64,000 bases of DNA from CAIQPS01 sp963843455 (GCA_963843455.1 CAWJKE010000014.1:1-64000); one strand, 5' to 3'. Numbered from the stretch's first letter, positions 1 to 8,695 are shown. The notes: a model not told the origin generated them from the sequence alone. Made by a program: numbers and translations.

Positions 1-261
1 GCGGATCGCAAGATCCTCCTGGATGCAGCCGCGGCCCAGCGGATCATCCCCGGCGGCAATGGAGTGTTCCGTCCCACAATCGTGGTGGACGGACGCGTCG
101 TTGGCACCTGGAGACTGGGAAGCCCGACAAGAGGAGCTTCCGTCGTCGACATCTTCTACCCGTTGGACGCAGCCACCTCGGACGCTCTCTCCCGGGCCCT
201 GCACGACTACGACGACTACGTGTTGAGGTCCACCAGCACCTGGAGCGATGCGGAAACGTGA
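1..261 (+). CDS. Winged-helix DNA-binding domain protein, C-terminal part
   Basis: This is the last 86 codons of a gene whose start lies before the window; the frame is open from base 1 to the TGA at 259-261. The stretch around 'VVDGRVVGTWR' matches the conserved C-terminal block of the HTH_42/YcaQ-AlkX-like winged-helix family (typically 'P-x-hh-VDGRVxGTWR'), some members of which are DNA glycosylases acting on crosslinks or alkylated bases. The family call rests on that block alone, so the substrate cannot be stated. No gene follows for about 140 bp, where a copy of the dispersed repeat lies. Confidence 0.6.
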   Translation, partial: ADRKILLDAAAAQRIIPGGNGVFRPTIVVDGRVVGTWRLGSPTRGASVVDIFYPLDAATSDALSRALHDYDDYVLRSTSTWSDAET

Positions 262-326
262 CCAAGTTCGCCAAAGGCGCCGGGTCTGACGATGCCGGGC
301 CGCGAAAGCGAACGTGGTAACACTCC

Positions 327-350
327 GTGGTACGTGGTAGTACGCAATGG
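327..350 (+). repeat. Dispersed ~22-bp repeat, copy 1
   Basis: The core TACGTGGTAGTACGCAATG occurs here between the winged-helix gene and the flavoreductase gene. Close variants lie at 5965-5987 (inverted), 6997-7040 (two units), 7251-7271 and 7316-7337. Its function is unknown. Confidence 0.6.
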
Positions 351-398
351 ACGACCGACCGGCGGTCTACAACTTTGATTTCGGGCCCTCACGGGCCG

Positions 399-1884
399 CT
401 ACGCCAGGCCAGGGAAGTAGTCGCTTCGCACACTGCCACGCTCTACGCCGAGGCGGGCCAGCACTTCCTTGATCCCGCTGACCAGGCGCTGGGAGCCGCA
501 GATGTAGAAGACTCTCTCCTGGTAGTCGGGGATCTCCTCTTGGAGGAACATCTCGTCGATGCGGCCTGTCCTTCCCGTCCAACCGGCGGGAAGGGTCTCG
601 GCAGGGCCGGTCAGTGTGAAGACCGTGCGGACGCCGAGCTCGCTCCGCGCCTGCTCGAAGACGTCCCGGTACGCAGCACCCGTCTCGTACCTGTTTGTGA
701 CGAGGACCACGATGTCTCTCTTCTCTCCGCGCTGGAGCAGATCGCGGATCATGCTGACAAAGGGCGTGACCCCGATCCCGCCGGCCACGAACGCCAGCTT
801 CTGTTCCGAATCGCGCGGCATGACGAAATCCCCGGCCAGATGGCCCGCGGCGATGCGTTCCCCCGGCTCCATGGCTTTGAGGCGCTTCTTGAAGCTGCTC
901 GACCGGGCTTTGAATTCCACTCCGATGGCGAGAGCGTCGTCGCCTGGGGGCGAGGAGATGGTGAAGAAGCGCCGGTTGCCCCGATCGTCCGGGTGGTCGT
1001 GCGGGAGGGTCCACTCGAGGTACTGGCCGGGTCGGAACCGGACAGGATGCTCCTGCCGGAACACGAACTCCTCGGCCTCCCCGGAGACAGGGCGGCGTTC
1101 CTTCAACCACAGCATCTGGGTGGCCTTTGCGCTCACCAGCCAGGCGAACACGTTCCCCACCAACAGCGCCACTTCCGGAGTGAAGTAGAAACCCCCGATG
1201 TGCACCTGGGGCACGATGAGGAAGCCCACCAAGCCACCGTAGACCATTCGCAGCCGGCGGGTCGGCGGCATGGTGAGCGGCTCAGTGAGCATGACGAAGG
1301 CCAGGAACAGGAGAGGTGACAGGAGGAGCGTCTGCCTCACCTCGGTCGCCAGGTCCACTCGCTCGACTATCGCGAACACGAGAAGCGCCACGAAGTAGGT
1401 GAGGAAGAAGGTTCACTTCCATATCGAGACGCCTGATCTTCCGGACGATGAGCACGCCGCCGATGAGCACGAAGGGCAGCAGTACGGGGGTGCCCACCCA
1501 CCAGGTGGCCGGATGGCCCAGGGCGTACGACGTTATCACGACGGCCATGGCGGCCGGGTTGAAGATGTGTCTCCGGCGAAAGGCCAGCACGTACTTGGAA
1601 GCGGTGGCCGCTATCGCCGCCACGGCCAGGGTGACGAGATTCGAAGCGGGCGGATCGGGATTGATGATCAGGGCGAGGATGAGAGCGGTGATGTATGTCG
1701 ATTCAACGTTCGTCGCGGCGCGGAAGATCCGGGCGAACGACCAGTTGGCGAGTACGGACAGGGCGACCAGGAAAGCGGCCGACGCGAGGATGTAGAAGGC
1801 GTTGAACGGGAGCAGCCCGATGCGCCCGAACAGCGCGGCGACGAGCACGAGTACTATCAGGACGTAGAGCATCAGCCGGTACAT
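399..1884 (-). pseudogene. RnfD/NqrB-like membrane domain fused to FAD/NAD(P)-binding flavoreductase (frameshifted)
   Basis: The N-terminal half, from the ATG at 1884 ('MYRLMLYVL'), has several hydrophobic segments and an RnfD/NqrB-like membrane domain. The C-terminal half is a ferredoxin-reductase-type domain with an FAD-binding 'RPGQY' motif, an NAD(P)-binding 'AGGIGVTPF' motif and a 'YICGS' block. The two halves are in different frames. Removing one base in the short AACC run (plus-strand 1410-1413) restores '...EVN-FFLTYFVALL...' and one protein of about 495 residues. It is the last gene of a minus-strand redox operon and overlaps the end of the apbE-like gene. The likely role is moving electrons from cytosolic NAD(P)H into the membrane and on to an extracytosolic flavin. 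The frameshift is more likely a consensus error than decay, because the downstream half is fully conserved. Confidence 0.7.
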
Positions 1885-2671
1885 GGTGATGGTGTTGAGA
1901 GACCGTCGATGAGGCGGAGCAGGCTGTTCATCGGTTCGCCCGCCGCCACGTAGCTTGCGAACCCGCTCGTGTAGGTCGCCGTGCCTCGGCCGTCCACCAG
2001 GTACCCTTCGCAGCCGTCCAGTCCCTCGATGAAGGCTATGCCCGCTTGTCCCATCGCGAACGCCGCCGTCGCGAAACGATCGGCGTCGAGGACGTCGGCG
2101 GCGATGACCGTCAGACTGACAGGCTCGGCGGCGATGCGGCCGGCCGGATCCAGCGGGTCGTAGATGTGATGGCCCTCGAAAGTACGTGCCCGACGTCGCC
2201 AGTCCACTATCGCCGATCTCCAGACCTTGATGATCTGAGATGACGTCGAACGGGTTCCGAATACCGACCAGCCACGGTTTGCCCTCGGGGCCGCGGCCAC
2301 AGACCTGCGCGTCGCCTCCCGCCTCCACGTAGAAATCGGCGAATCCGGCGCAGATGCAGCAGAGCGGCAGCCTTGTGGATGGCCCAGCCCTTGACGATCC
2401 CCACGGGGTTGAACCTGCCCTCTCGATAGACGTCGAAGTAGCCGCCGCTTGCCTGCCTCGTCTCCTCGGCCAACTGCATGACGGCCCTCATCTGTGGGCT
2501 GATCTGTGAGCTCTTGAGCAGGCCTCGATCCCACAACGTAGTCTCACTCGTCTCTTTGAACGGGCTGAAGCGCTCGTCGATCTGGTGGAACAGGCGGAAG
2601 ACCGACTCAAGGTGGCGGGGCCGCACTTCCCGGTCCACCACCTCGATGGCGATCGGCATCCCCATCAGCAC
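1872..2671 (-). pseudogene. apbE: ApbE-like FAD:protein FMN transferase (frameshifted)
   Basis: ApbE enzymes attach FMN covalently to a Thr of partner flavoproteins, using FAD. Recognisable blocks are 'LMGMPIAIEV' at the start, 'GGYFDVYREGRFNPVGIVKGWAIHKAA', 'DFYVEAGGD', 'IGDSGLATSGTY' and 'HHIYDP'. They fall in successive frames joined by two single-base shifts, near plus-strand 2356-2359 and 2179-2182. Removing one base at each gives a continuous protein of about 265 residues, close to the usual mature ApbE length. The start is GTG at 2671, 18 bp after the FMN-binding gene. The partner is very probably the adjacent FMN-binding protein, which carries the acceptor motif. No signal peptide is visible on this start. 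Confidence 0.72.
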
Positions 2672-2689
2672 TCTGGTCTGCTTCGTCCC

Positions 2690-3099
2690 TCAGCCCCCCG
2701 CCTGACTCAGCGCGTTCTTCAGCGATTCGATGAACCCCTCGGTGGTGACCGTGGCTCCCGTCACGAACTGCACGTCGGCGCTCTGCACGCGAACCGCCTC
2801 CTGTTCCAGCATCGGGATCACCGCTTGGTTGATCTTGGTCGATAGCGGCCTATCCGTGGGGTACTGAGTGGTGGCCACTGACGCGATCCGGTTGTTGTCG
2901 ATGACGACCTGGACCTGCACGTCGCCCCAACTGGTGTTGGCGACGGTCCCCGGCGTACTTTCCGTTGGTGTACGTCGTGCCGCCTACTGCTCCGATGGCC
3001 GTGCGTGCTCGGGCCGATAGCACCGCCGGTCTCTCGCTGAAAGACCGCGTATGCGACAAAGGCGACCACTGTGAGAGCGTACAGCAGCAACTTCTTCAT
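2690..3099 (-). pseudogene. FMN-binding domain protein, covalent FMN acceptor (frameshifted)
   Basis: The ATG at 3099 starts a short N-terminal membrane anchor ('MKKLLLYALTVVAFVAYAVF'). It is followed by 'TTYTNGKYAG', 'TSWGDVQVQVVI' and the C-terminal 'VTGATVTTEGF', which is the flavinylation motif: the Thr after 'GA' is the expected FMN-bearing residue. Two frameshifts interrupt it, near plus-strand 3030-3036 and in a CCCC run at 2948-2951. Removing one base at each gives about 135 residues. An ApbE-like transferase lies directly downstream and a Moco protein directly upstream. The inferred role is an extracytosolic flavin relay between the flavoreductase and the molybdoprotein. Confidence 0.7.
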
Positions 3100-3169
3100 C
3101 GCGGTGCTCGTCCTACGACTGTCTTGTCGGACGGATGAAGCTATTCATGTCTTGTTCTCCTTGCCGGCG

Positions 3170-4873
3170 CTAGGCCGTGACTCTCGGCACGCTTATCTCG
3201 GCCCTCCTGTCGTAGATGCCGGTGGCCCCCGAGGGAAAGACTGGTTGGCTCTCGGTTTCCTGCAGCAGCCCCTGACCGTCGGTGGCTCGCACGGCGAAGC
3301 GGTGAATCCCTTCCGCGAACGGCCAGTCATACCGCCAGATCACCCAGGTCAACTGCGACAGCGGCTGCCGCAGTACCGCCTTCTCCCACTCCCCGCCGTC
3401 CACCTGCACCTCCACCTTCGAGATGCCCCGTTCCCCCGCCTGGGCTATTCCCCCAATGGGCACGTACGTCCGCCCGCCGCGGATATCGATCGAGTCCGTG
3501 GCGACTGTGTCGATCACCGAGGTGGTCTTCATGCTTGCCGTCCTGTCCCAGCCGCGCACCACCCAGTAGCCGTCGATGAAGTCGGGGACAAGGTTGATGC
3601 CCGTTATCCACTTGGGTTGCTTCATGCCATAGAGGTTCGGGATGAATATCCGGAGTGGGTAACCATGTTTCTCCGGGATAGGTTCTCCGTTCCACTCATA
3701 GACGAGCATAATGCGGGGGTCGGCCTCGGCCGTTGCGATCTCTACCACTTCGTCAAAGCCGTCGGCCGCCGTGATATGAGCATAGCGAGCACTCGGCAGG
3801 GGCTGCGCTTGAACGAGAATGTCGCGGAACGGGACGCCGGTCCAGAGGGTCGTCCCGATGAGCGAGCCCCCCAGCGGGTTGGAGATGCACGAAAGCGTGA
3901 CGAACAAGTCCCGAGACATGTAGCCGGACCGGATCTGGTCGAGCGTGAGCGAGAGAGGGTTCGAGACTTGACCGTCGACCGGTAGCCGCCAGGTAGCTCC
4001 GTTCAACGACGGAGGCTCGAGGTTGATATCCACACGGTAGTGATCGGAGACCGCCGTGTATTCGGGGCGGGTCCCTGGCGCGGGCGTGACGGGCGAGCGG
4101 GCGTTCGGGAAAGGGATGGGAGCCTTTGCGGCCTCGAACGCCGGTACCGTCCGCGAACGAAGCACCTCGCCCAGACCGGCTCCAACAACAACGATGGTGG
4201 CGACCAGCCCTCCCATCTCGACGATGAAGCGGCGCCGGGTCAAGACTCGGGCCTGACCCGTTGGGGCCGTCCGCTCACTCACTTCCACGCGAGTAGTGTC
4301 CGGCTGGTGGATCCCTTCGTTTCCCACAGGCGCGGGCGCCTCTTGAGGTCTCGATTTCCCAGGCCGGTAGACCGCCAAGTGCAGGCGGGCGAGCCCCGCG
4401 CCCCACAGAACGAAGAGGCCCACGATCCAGATGGTGTTCAAGACGTTCTCTGTCGTATTGGCCCCCACGCCCTCAACGAAGGTGACCACCAACACGAACA
4501 GTCCTCCGATGGCGCCGACGATGAGGCCATAGAGGCGCACCCGTGCTCGGTCTTGGTTCTTCACCAAAATGAAAAAGAGCAGGCCGACCACGAGCCCCCC
4601 CACAAAGAGCGACGTCACGGCCAAGAGCTGCTCGGCGGTCCTCGCGGGTTCAGCGACGGTAAACCCGAGACCACGCAGCACCCGCAGGGCCAGGCGGGGT
4701 CCGAGCAGCACGAGTGGACCCGGTAGGACCCGACTGAACCAGTCGAAAACGGTAAAAGGAACCACCACAAGGCCGGCTCGAGCACCCAGGACAAACAGCC
4801 CGACGAGGGGTGCCGAGAGCAAGGCTCCGCTTGCCAGCCCGGTCAGACCCATCCTGAGTCGAGAATCCCTCAT
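3170..4873 (-). CDS. Membrane-anchored sulfite-oxidase-like molybdopterin oxidoreductase
   Basis: The protein has 567 residues from the ATG at 4873. About five hydrophobic segments fill the first 230 residues, followed by a further hydrophobic segment after an 'LTRRRF' motif near residue 210. An oxidoreductase molybdopterin domain (sulfite oxidase/YedY fold) follows. Cys329 in 'LSCISNPLGG' is the expected Mo ligand. The C-terminal part, with 'VEVQVDGGEW', resembles the Mo-co dimerisation domain. It is the first gene of the redox operon with the FMN-binding, ApbE and RnfD-flavoreductase genes, so electrons probably pass between NAD(P)H, a covalently bound flavin and the Mo centre. The direction and substrate (S-oxide or N-oxide reduction versus sulfite oxidation) cannot be read from the sequence. 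The longer open frame to 5068 overlaps the nitroreductase gene and was not used. Confidence 0.85.
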   Translation of the reverse strand: MRDSRLRMGLTGLASGALLSAPLVGLFVLGARAGLVVVPFTVFDWFSRVLPGPLVLLGPRLALRVLRGLGFTVAEPARTAEQLLAVTSLFVGGLVVGLLFFILVKNQDRARVRLYGLIVGAIGGLFVLVVTFVEGVGANTTENVLNTIWIVGLFVLWGAGLARLHLAVYRPGKSRPQEAPAPVGNEGIHQPDTTRVEVSERTAPTGQARVLTRRRFIVEMGGLVATIVVVGAGLGEVLRSRTVPAFEAAKAPIPFPNARSPVTPAPGTRPEYTAVSDHYRVDINLEPPSLNGATWRLPVDGQVSNPLSLTLDQIRSGYMSRDLFVTLSCISNPLGGSLIGTTLWTGVPFRDILVQAQPLPSARYAHITAADGFDEVVEIATAEADPRIMLVYEWNGEPIPEKHGYPLRIFIPNLYGMKQPKWITGINLVPDFIDGYWVVRGWDRTASMKTTSVIDTVATDSIDIRGGRTYVPIGGIAQAGERGISKVEVQVDGGEWEKAVLRQPLSQLTWVIWRYDWPFAEGIHRFAVRATDGQGLLQETESQPVFPSGATGIYDRRAEISVPRVTA

Positions 4874-4958
4874 GGTCAAGCATGGTCCCCGGAAAAGGCC
4901 CTTCCTATGCGGGCTCCGGTACACGCACGCGCACGGCCCACCTACACTCCGGCCCCCC

Positions 4959-5645
4959 TCAGTGCTCTCCCATGCACCAAGCCTTGGTGACTCGAGCGTA
5001 CGCCTCCACTTCGTCGTCGGTGCGGAAGTCATCCACGCCACACACGTCGTAGTGCACCATCTCGGCAAGCTCCCGGACTATTCTGGGGCCGGGCGCAGCC
5101 GCTCGGTAGCCGACCACCATCATGTCGTAGATCGTGAGGGCCTCTGGGATCGCGACTATCTCTTTGATGGCGCGCTCGGCAGCGGGACGCGAAGTGGCCG
5201 TGTACCACTGAGAGGCCAGCCCTAGAGAGGTGGCCGCCAGCTGCATGTACAGGAAGGCATTGGCCATGCTGGACTGATAGAGAGGGGCCGCCTCCTCGTT
5301 GGTGCGGGGGGAATACGGCAGACCGACCTTGGCCCGCCAATCGCACAGAGCGAGGATGAAGACCGGCGCATCCCGGAAGCTGCTCTGCCGGACGTCCTTC
5401 TTTGCGGGGTCCCTGATCGCGGGACCGTGCTCGTCCAGGGCGGCCACGATCTTCGCCTTGACCTCTTTGTCCTTGATGATCACGAACTCCCACGGCTGAG
5501 TGTGGAAGCCCGAAGGAGCCCAGCGCGCCACCTCGATGATCTTGGCGATGTACTCATCCGGCACGGGGTCAGGCTTGAACTGGCGGACGCTGCGTCTCTT
5601 CATCACCAAGTCCAGTAGGCAGTCGTACTGCTCAGTGTTCTCCAT
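4959..5645 (-). CDS. Nitroreductase-family FMN oxidoreductase
   Basis: The protein has 228 residues. 'MKRRSVRQFKPDPVPD' near the N-terminus is the classic phosphate-binding start of the nitroreductase fold, followed by 'RWAPSGFHTQPWEFVII'. The ATG at 5645 is chosen because GGAGG lies five bases upstream; the frame runs on to 6011 without homology. Such enzymes are usually homodimeric FMN proteins that use NAD(P)H to reduce nitro compounds, quinones or flavins. It ends 85 bp before the molybdoprotein gene on the same strand, so it may be co-transcribed with the redox operon. The true substrate is unknown. Confidence 0.88.
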   Translation of the reverse strand: MENTEQYDCLLDLVMKRRSVRQFKPDPVPDEYIAKIIEVARWAPSGFHTQPWEFVIIKDKEVKAKIVAALDEHGPAIRDPAKKDVRQSSFRDAPVFILALCDWRAKVGLPYSPRTNEEAAPLYQSSMANAFLYMQLAATSLGLASQWYTATSRPAAERAIKEIVAIPEALTIYDMMVVGYRAAAPGPRIVRELAEMVHYDVCGVDDFRTDDEVEAYARVTKAWCMGEH

Positions 5646-6093
5646 CGAGGCCTCCACCGCTCGCCCTTGAAATCGGTTCGCCCATGATAAGCCCTCAACC
5701 TCCCGGATTGCCAAGCGCAACCCCCGCCACCCGCGACAGCGATGCCGAAGTGAAGCCGCTGTTCGTCCCGCCTGCCGGACGGGTGACCAAGGTATGCGCC
5801 AATTCAGCGAGGACCCAAGGATGCGAGTGGAGTTCCGATGCGCGCAAGGCCGTGGGGAATGCCACGGCAAGCAACGCTGCGCGGCTCGAAACGGTGGAGA
5901 TTTCAAGAGCGTACGCGGTACCCGGGGTTCGAATCCCCCCCCCCGTCGGAGGCCCAAGAAACGACACTGAGTACCACCAAATACCACCGGGGTGGGGGTC
6001 GCCTCCTCCACGCTGATCGAGCGGGGACCAAGTTACTCCGGCCGCCTCCGCGGGTAAAAGCGTATACCGCGCTTTACACGAAAGGTGACCACC
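5646..6093. other. Intergenic region with tRNA 3'-end remnant and repeat
   Basis: No gene is supported here. A perfect 7-bp hairpin with a 6-nt loop lies at 5849-5868. A T-arm-like sequence with the invariant loop TTCGAAT between G and C runs sits at about 5921-5945, but no matching acceptor, D or anticodon stem could be folded upstream, so it reads as the 3' fragment of a tRNA. An inverted copy of the dispersed repeat follows at 5965-5987. Confidence 0.45.
5965..5987 (-). repeat. Dispersed ~22-bp repeat, copy 2 (inverted)
   Basis: On the minus strand this reads GTGGTATTTGGTGGTACTCA plus GTG. It fits the same GTGGTA-NN-TGGT-R-GTAC-N-CA-R-TG pattern as the copy at 327-350, and lies about 20 bp downstream of the tRNA remnant. 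Confidence 0.5.
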
Positions 6094-6780
6094 ATGGATC
6101 GCGACGCAACGGGTACCGAGATCCTTCTCGATCTCCCCCCTATGGACCTTGCCCTCCCGACGACGCTGCAGACAGCTTCCTTTGCCTTCGGCTGATTCTG
6201 GGGAGCCGAGGCCCAGTTGGGCTGCCAAGCAGGGGTAGTCAGGACGCGTGTGGGTTACACGGGCGGCACGACGCCGGATCCCACCTATCGGCGCCTTGGC
6301 GATCACACCGAGACGGTGCAGGTGGACTTCGATCCGGAGATGGTGGGATACGGTGAGTTGCTGGAGCTCTTCTGGCGGAGTCACAACGCCTCCCGGCCCG
6401 CATGGTCCCGGCAATACATGTCCGCGGTCTTCCATGCAGACCAGGAGCAGGAAGGCCTGGCGTGGGACATCAAAGTACGTCTGGAGAAGTCTCTCGGAAG
6501 GGAGCTGCGCACTGAGATACTTCGCGCTTCCCGTTTCTACCTGGCGGAGGACTACCACCAGAAGTACACGCTGCAGGGCGACCGCTTGCTGAACCGCGAG
6601 TTCCGTCAGATGTACCCACAGTTCGGTGCGTTCGTCGACTCGGCGGCCGCAGCCAAAGTGAACGGGTATCTGTACGGGTGCGGATCGCTCGAACAGGTCC
6701 GGACGGAGCTGAGCGGTCTGGGTCTCTCGCCAAAAGGCGGGGAGCATCTCCTGTCCCGCCTGCGCGGACGCGGAGCATGA
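6094..6780 (+). CDS. msrA: Selenoprotein peptide-methionine (S)-S-oxide reductase MsrA (Sec34)
   Basis: MsrA repairs methionine-S-sulfoxide in proteins and free Met, using a nucleophilic Cys or Sec in a G-[CU]-F-W-G motif. Here the ATG at 6094, preceded by AAAGGTGA, opens a frame reading '...TASFAFG-UGA-FWGAEAQ...'. The UGA at 6193-6195 sits exactly at the catalytic position (residue 34), and the frame continues with the full conserved domain ('RVGYTGG', 'GDHTETVQVDFDP', 'RQYMSAVF', 'YLAEDYHQKY') to the TGA at 6780, 228 residues in all. A short hairpin 19 nt after the UGA fits a bacterial SECIS. 'YLYGCG' near the C-terminus may hold the resolving Cys. Without recoding, only a catalytically dead fragment starting near 6217 would be made. 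The Sec machinery genes are not in this window. A pseudogene with a nonsense mutation is the alternative, but hitting precisely this codon by chance is unlikely. Confidence 0.85.
6193..6222 (+). promoter_or_regulatory. UGA(Sec) codon and candidate bacterial SECIS hairpin
   Basis: UGA lies at 6193-6195. A GCCC/GGGC stem with loop AGUU lies at 6211-6222; the loop begins 19 nt after the UGA and has G as its second base. Spacing and loop G match the loose bacterial SECIS rules (UGA-to-loop about 16-37 nt, G among the first loop bases). The stem is only four base pairs unless extended by weaker pairing. Confidence 0.55.
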
Positions 6781-6996
6781 GCTGTCGCGCGAGGTCGAGC
6801 ACATAGCTGTCGCCGGGGAGCGGCCGGGAATCAGCTAGAGGGTGAGTGCTGAGCCCCTTGACCCCTGAACTTACCCCTACCGAGATAACAGAAGGGGTCA
6901 CACAATGGACAATATGGACGAGCGACACGGGGTTTTGCCTGCATAGAAGCACTCTGTGATACGCCGTGGACGCCCGACCGCCGGGCTCATAACTCC

Positions 6997-7040
6997 GTGG
7001 TACGCGGTGATACTTGATGGTACGCAGTAGCACACTATGG
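6997..7040 (+). repeat. Dispersed ~22-bp repeat, copies 3 and 4 in tandem
   Basis: Two head-to-tail units (6997-7020 and 7019-7040) match the copy at 327-350. Both copies share the flank ACTCCGTGGTACG, so the similarity extends a few bases upstream. Confidence 0.55.
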
Positions 7041-7250
7041 ACGGCTCATTAACGCGCTTGGCAAGCCATGTTTAGCGGTCTCCTACCAGGCGGGGAGTGG
7101 GCCCGCCGTTACTTCGTCTTCAAGAACGCTGCAAGCGCCTCTGCTTGCGGTGCGGTCAAGTCCCACCGAGGCATCGGAGCCAGAGAAGTACGTCAGCCGA
7201 GTCCATACCTTCGGTCACCGGACGCCCGAAGGTCGCATGGTCGTTGTCTC

Positions 7251-7271
7251 AGTACGTGGTAGTACGCAATG
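7251..7271 (+). repeat. Dispersed ~22-bp repeat, copy 5
   Basis: The core TACGTGGTAGTACGCAATG is identical here and at 332-350. Confidence 0.6.
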
Positions 7272-7315
7272 AACACCTCGTCTCGGCCTCGCCCGCCTGC
7301 CGTACCTAACAGGAT

Positions 7316-7337
7316 GATACGGGGTAGCACGCTATGG
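7316..7337 (+). repeat. Dispersed ~22-bp repeat, copy 6 (diverged)
   Basis: GATACGGGGTAGCACGCTAT keeps the spacing and about three quarters of the bases of the core found at 332-350. Confidence 0.4.
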
Positions 7338-8064
7338 TCAGCGTGAACCTCTCAAAGGTTGGAGCCTCCAGGAAGGCCGTTGCGGTTCAGAAGGCTCCTT
7401 GCAGACTCCGTTGCGGTTGCATACCTCTCTCGCGCCCGCCCCTTAGGCGTCCGCTTCTTGCACGAAGCCGACGATCTGGGTCTCGGTGAATGCCAGGACA
7501 GCCAGGCCTTCGGCCCTCAAGCATGCACGGATGCTCTCAGCCGCCGCGGACGCCCCAGTCTCCGCGCCGCGAACGACACCCAACGGGGTCACTTGAGTGA
7601 AGCCGCGTGCGGCTACGACTTCCTTGAGCCGGGTATGAAACTGCTGGCTTCCTCCGCAGTCCAAGGGCCATCACGGAGGCCATATCTCTCGCCCGGTGAG
7701 CGCACGCAAGCCAAGAGGGACCGGAGGGAGTCGCAGGCATACGAGAGAGACCTCAGCGGGCGCAGCGATTGCGAGCGTTCAAGGATCCAGATCATTTTGG
7801 AGGATGCGCCGGGGTGATCGCGGAGGCGCTCGCAGTTTGCGTAGTCGGCCGATGGCAAAGGCGCGCGGGCGAGCGTCTGGGGGTGGGCCTCCCCCCTGCC
7901 CCCTTCACTGTTCGTGATCTGGTGGGTGGATGCGAAGGTAATCGAGAACCTGCAGACAGGCCCACAGCCGTAGCGCGATACTTCCCATAAATGCCAAGAC
8001 GGCGCCCCGCCTCCTGCTTCTATACTGGGGAGCGAGACCACTCCGAGTAGGAGGTGCGCGACCG

Positions 8065-8682
8065 ATGTGGGCCAAACCCATCACGACGAGTCTACCTGTG
8101 TTGATTGTCGTCGCCGCGGGTCTGATGTGCGCAGCGTGTGGAACACCCCCGAAAGGCGAGTCCACCACGCAATCCTCAGTGGTTTCCACGACGACCACGA
8201 CAGTCGCCGGGCACTGGGAGGAGGAGGGAGTCTCGCTGGACTGGCCCGCCGGGTGGAGATCAGCCTCCGTCGAGGAGACCATGCGGTGGCCGTTGGGCCG
8301 CTTGCTTGATTGCACTCCTCTGTTCGCGCTGGATCAAGGCGAGTCCTATCCCCGGGTGGAACTGGTGAGACTCGAACTGCCTCCAGACAAGACGTTTCAG
8401 GACACGTTCGATGAAGCCTACGCGATGTTGGCGGCCGAGTGGGGGAGTTCGCTGCGCGACGTCACCGGCTGGACCACCGTGGTGGACGGGTTGCCAGCGT
8501 TGGTCAAGTCCTATGAGATCCCCCACGGAGAGCCCTATTACAAGCAACAGGACGTGTGGATAGAGTTCGACGGGTCGCTGTTCGTGCTTGCGGGGCGGGA
8601 TGGAGTGTGGGGCTTCGACGAGAATGTCCTGCCGGACCTCGAGGCCATCACACAGAGCCTGCGGTTTGGTGCCGCAGAGTAG
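8065..8682 (+). CDS. Putative lipoprotein
   Basis: The protein has 205 residues and starts at an ATG with GGAGG nine bases upstream. A signal peptide with lipobox 'MCAAC' places the lipid-bearing Cys near residue 25, followed by a Ser/Thr linker and a single globular domain. A -10-like TATACT lies at 8021-8026. The domain ('VSLDWPAGWR ... ITQSLRF') resembles small extracellular PsbP/LpqN-like folds common in actinobacterial lipoproteins, but the similarity is weak and no function is assigned. It converges on the M23 peptidase gene with a 13-bp gap. Confidence 0.75.
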   Translation: MWAKPITTSLPVLIVVAAGLMCAACGTPPKGESTTQSSVVSTTTTTVAGHWEEEGVSLDWPAGWRSASVEETMRWPLGRLLDCTPLFALDQGESYPRVELVRLELPPDKTFQDTFDEAYAMLAAEWGSSLRDVTGWTTVVDGLPALVKSYEIPHGEPYYKQQDVWIEFDGSLFVLAGRDGVWGFDENVLPDLEAITQSLRFGAAE

Positions 8683-8695
8683 GGAGCGCGTCGTT

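Larger units (their letters stand above)
6781..8064. other. Gene-poor 1.3-kb stretch with dispersed repeats
   Basis: No frame here has recognisable homology, a good ribosome site and neighbour-like codon use together. Four repeat units lie at 6997-7040, 7251-7271 and 7316-7337. A minus-strand stretch at 7443-7664 ('...LAVLAFTETQIVGFVQEADA') reads protein-like, but it has an in-frame stop just upstream and no recognisable family; it may be the tail of a decayed gene. The region has the look of a scar left by a lost mobile element. Confidence 0.4.

Noticed and set aside
5880..5960. tRNA-Sec (anticodon UCA) near the TTTCAAG stretch, which would fit the selenoprotein MsrA
   Set aside because: The bases on either side of TTTCAAG do not pair as an anticodon stem, and no 8-bp acceptor stem or long D stem could be folded.
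6217..6780. A shorter MsrA starting at 6217
   Set aside because: It would lack the catalytic G-[CU]-F-W-G motif. The upstream frame is open through the UGA and conserved, with a better start and ribosome site at 6094.
7443..7664. Minus-strand protein-like frame
   Set aside because: It has an in-frame stop just upstream and no recognisable family or ribosome site; it is mentioned only as possible gene remains.
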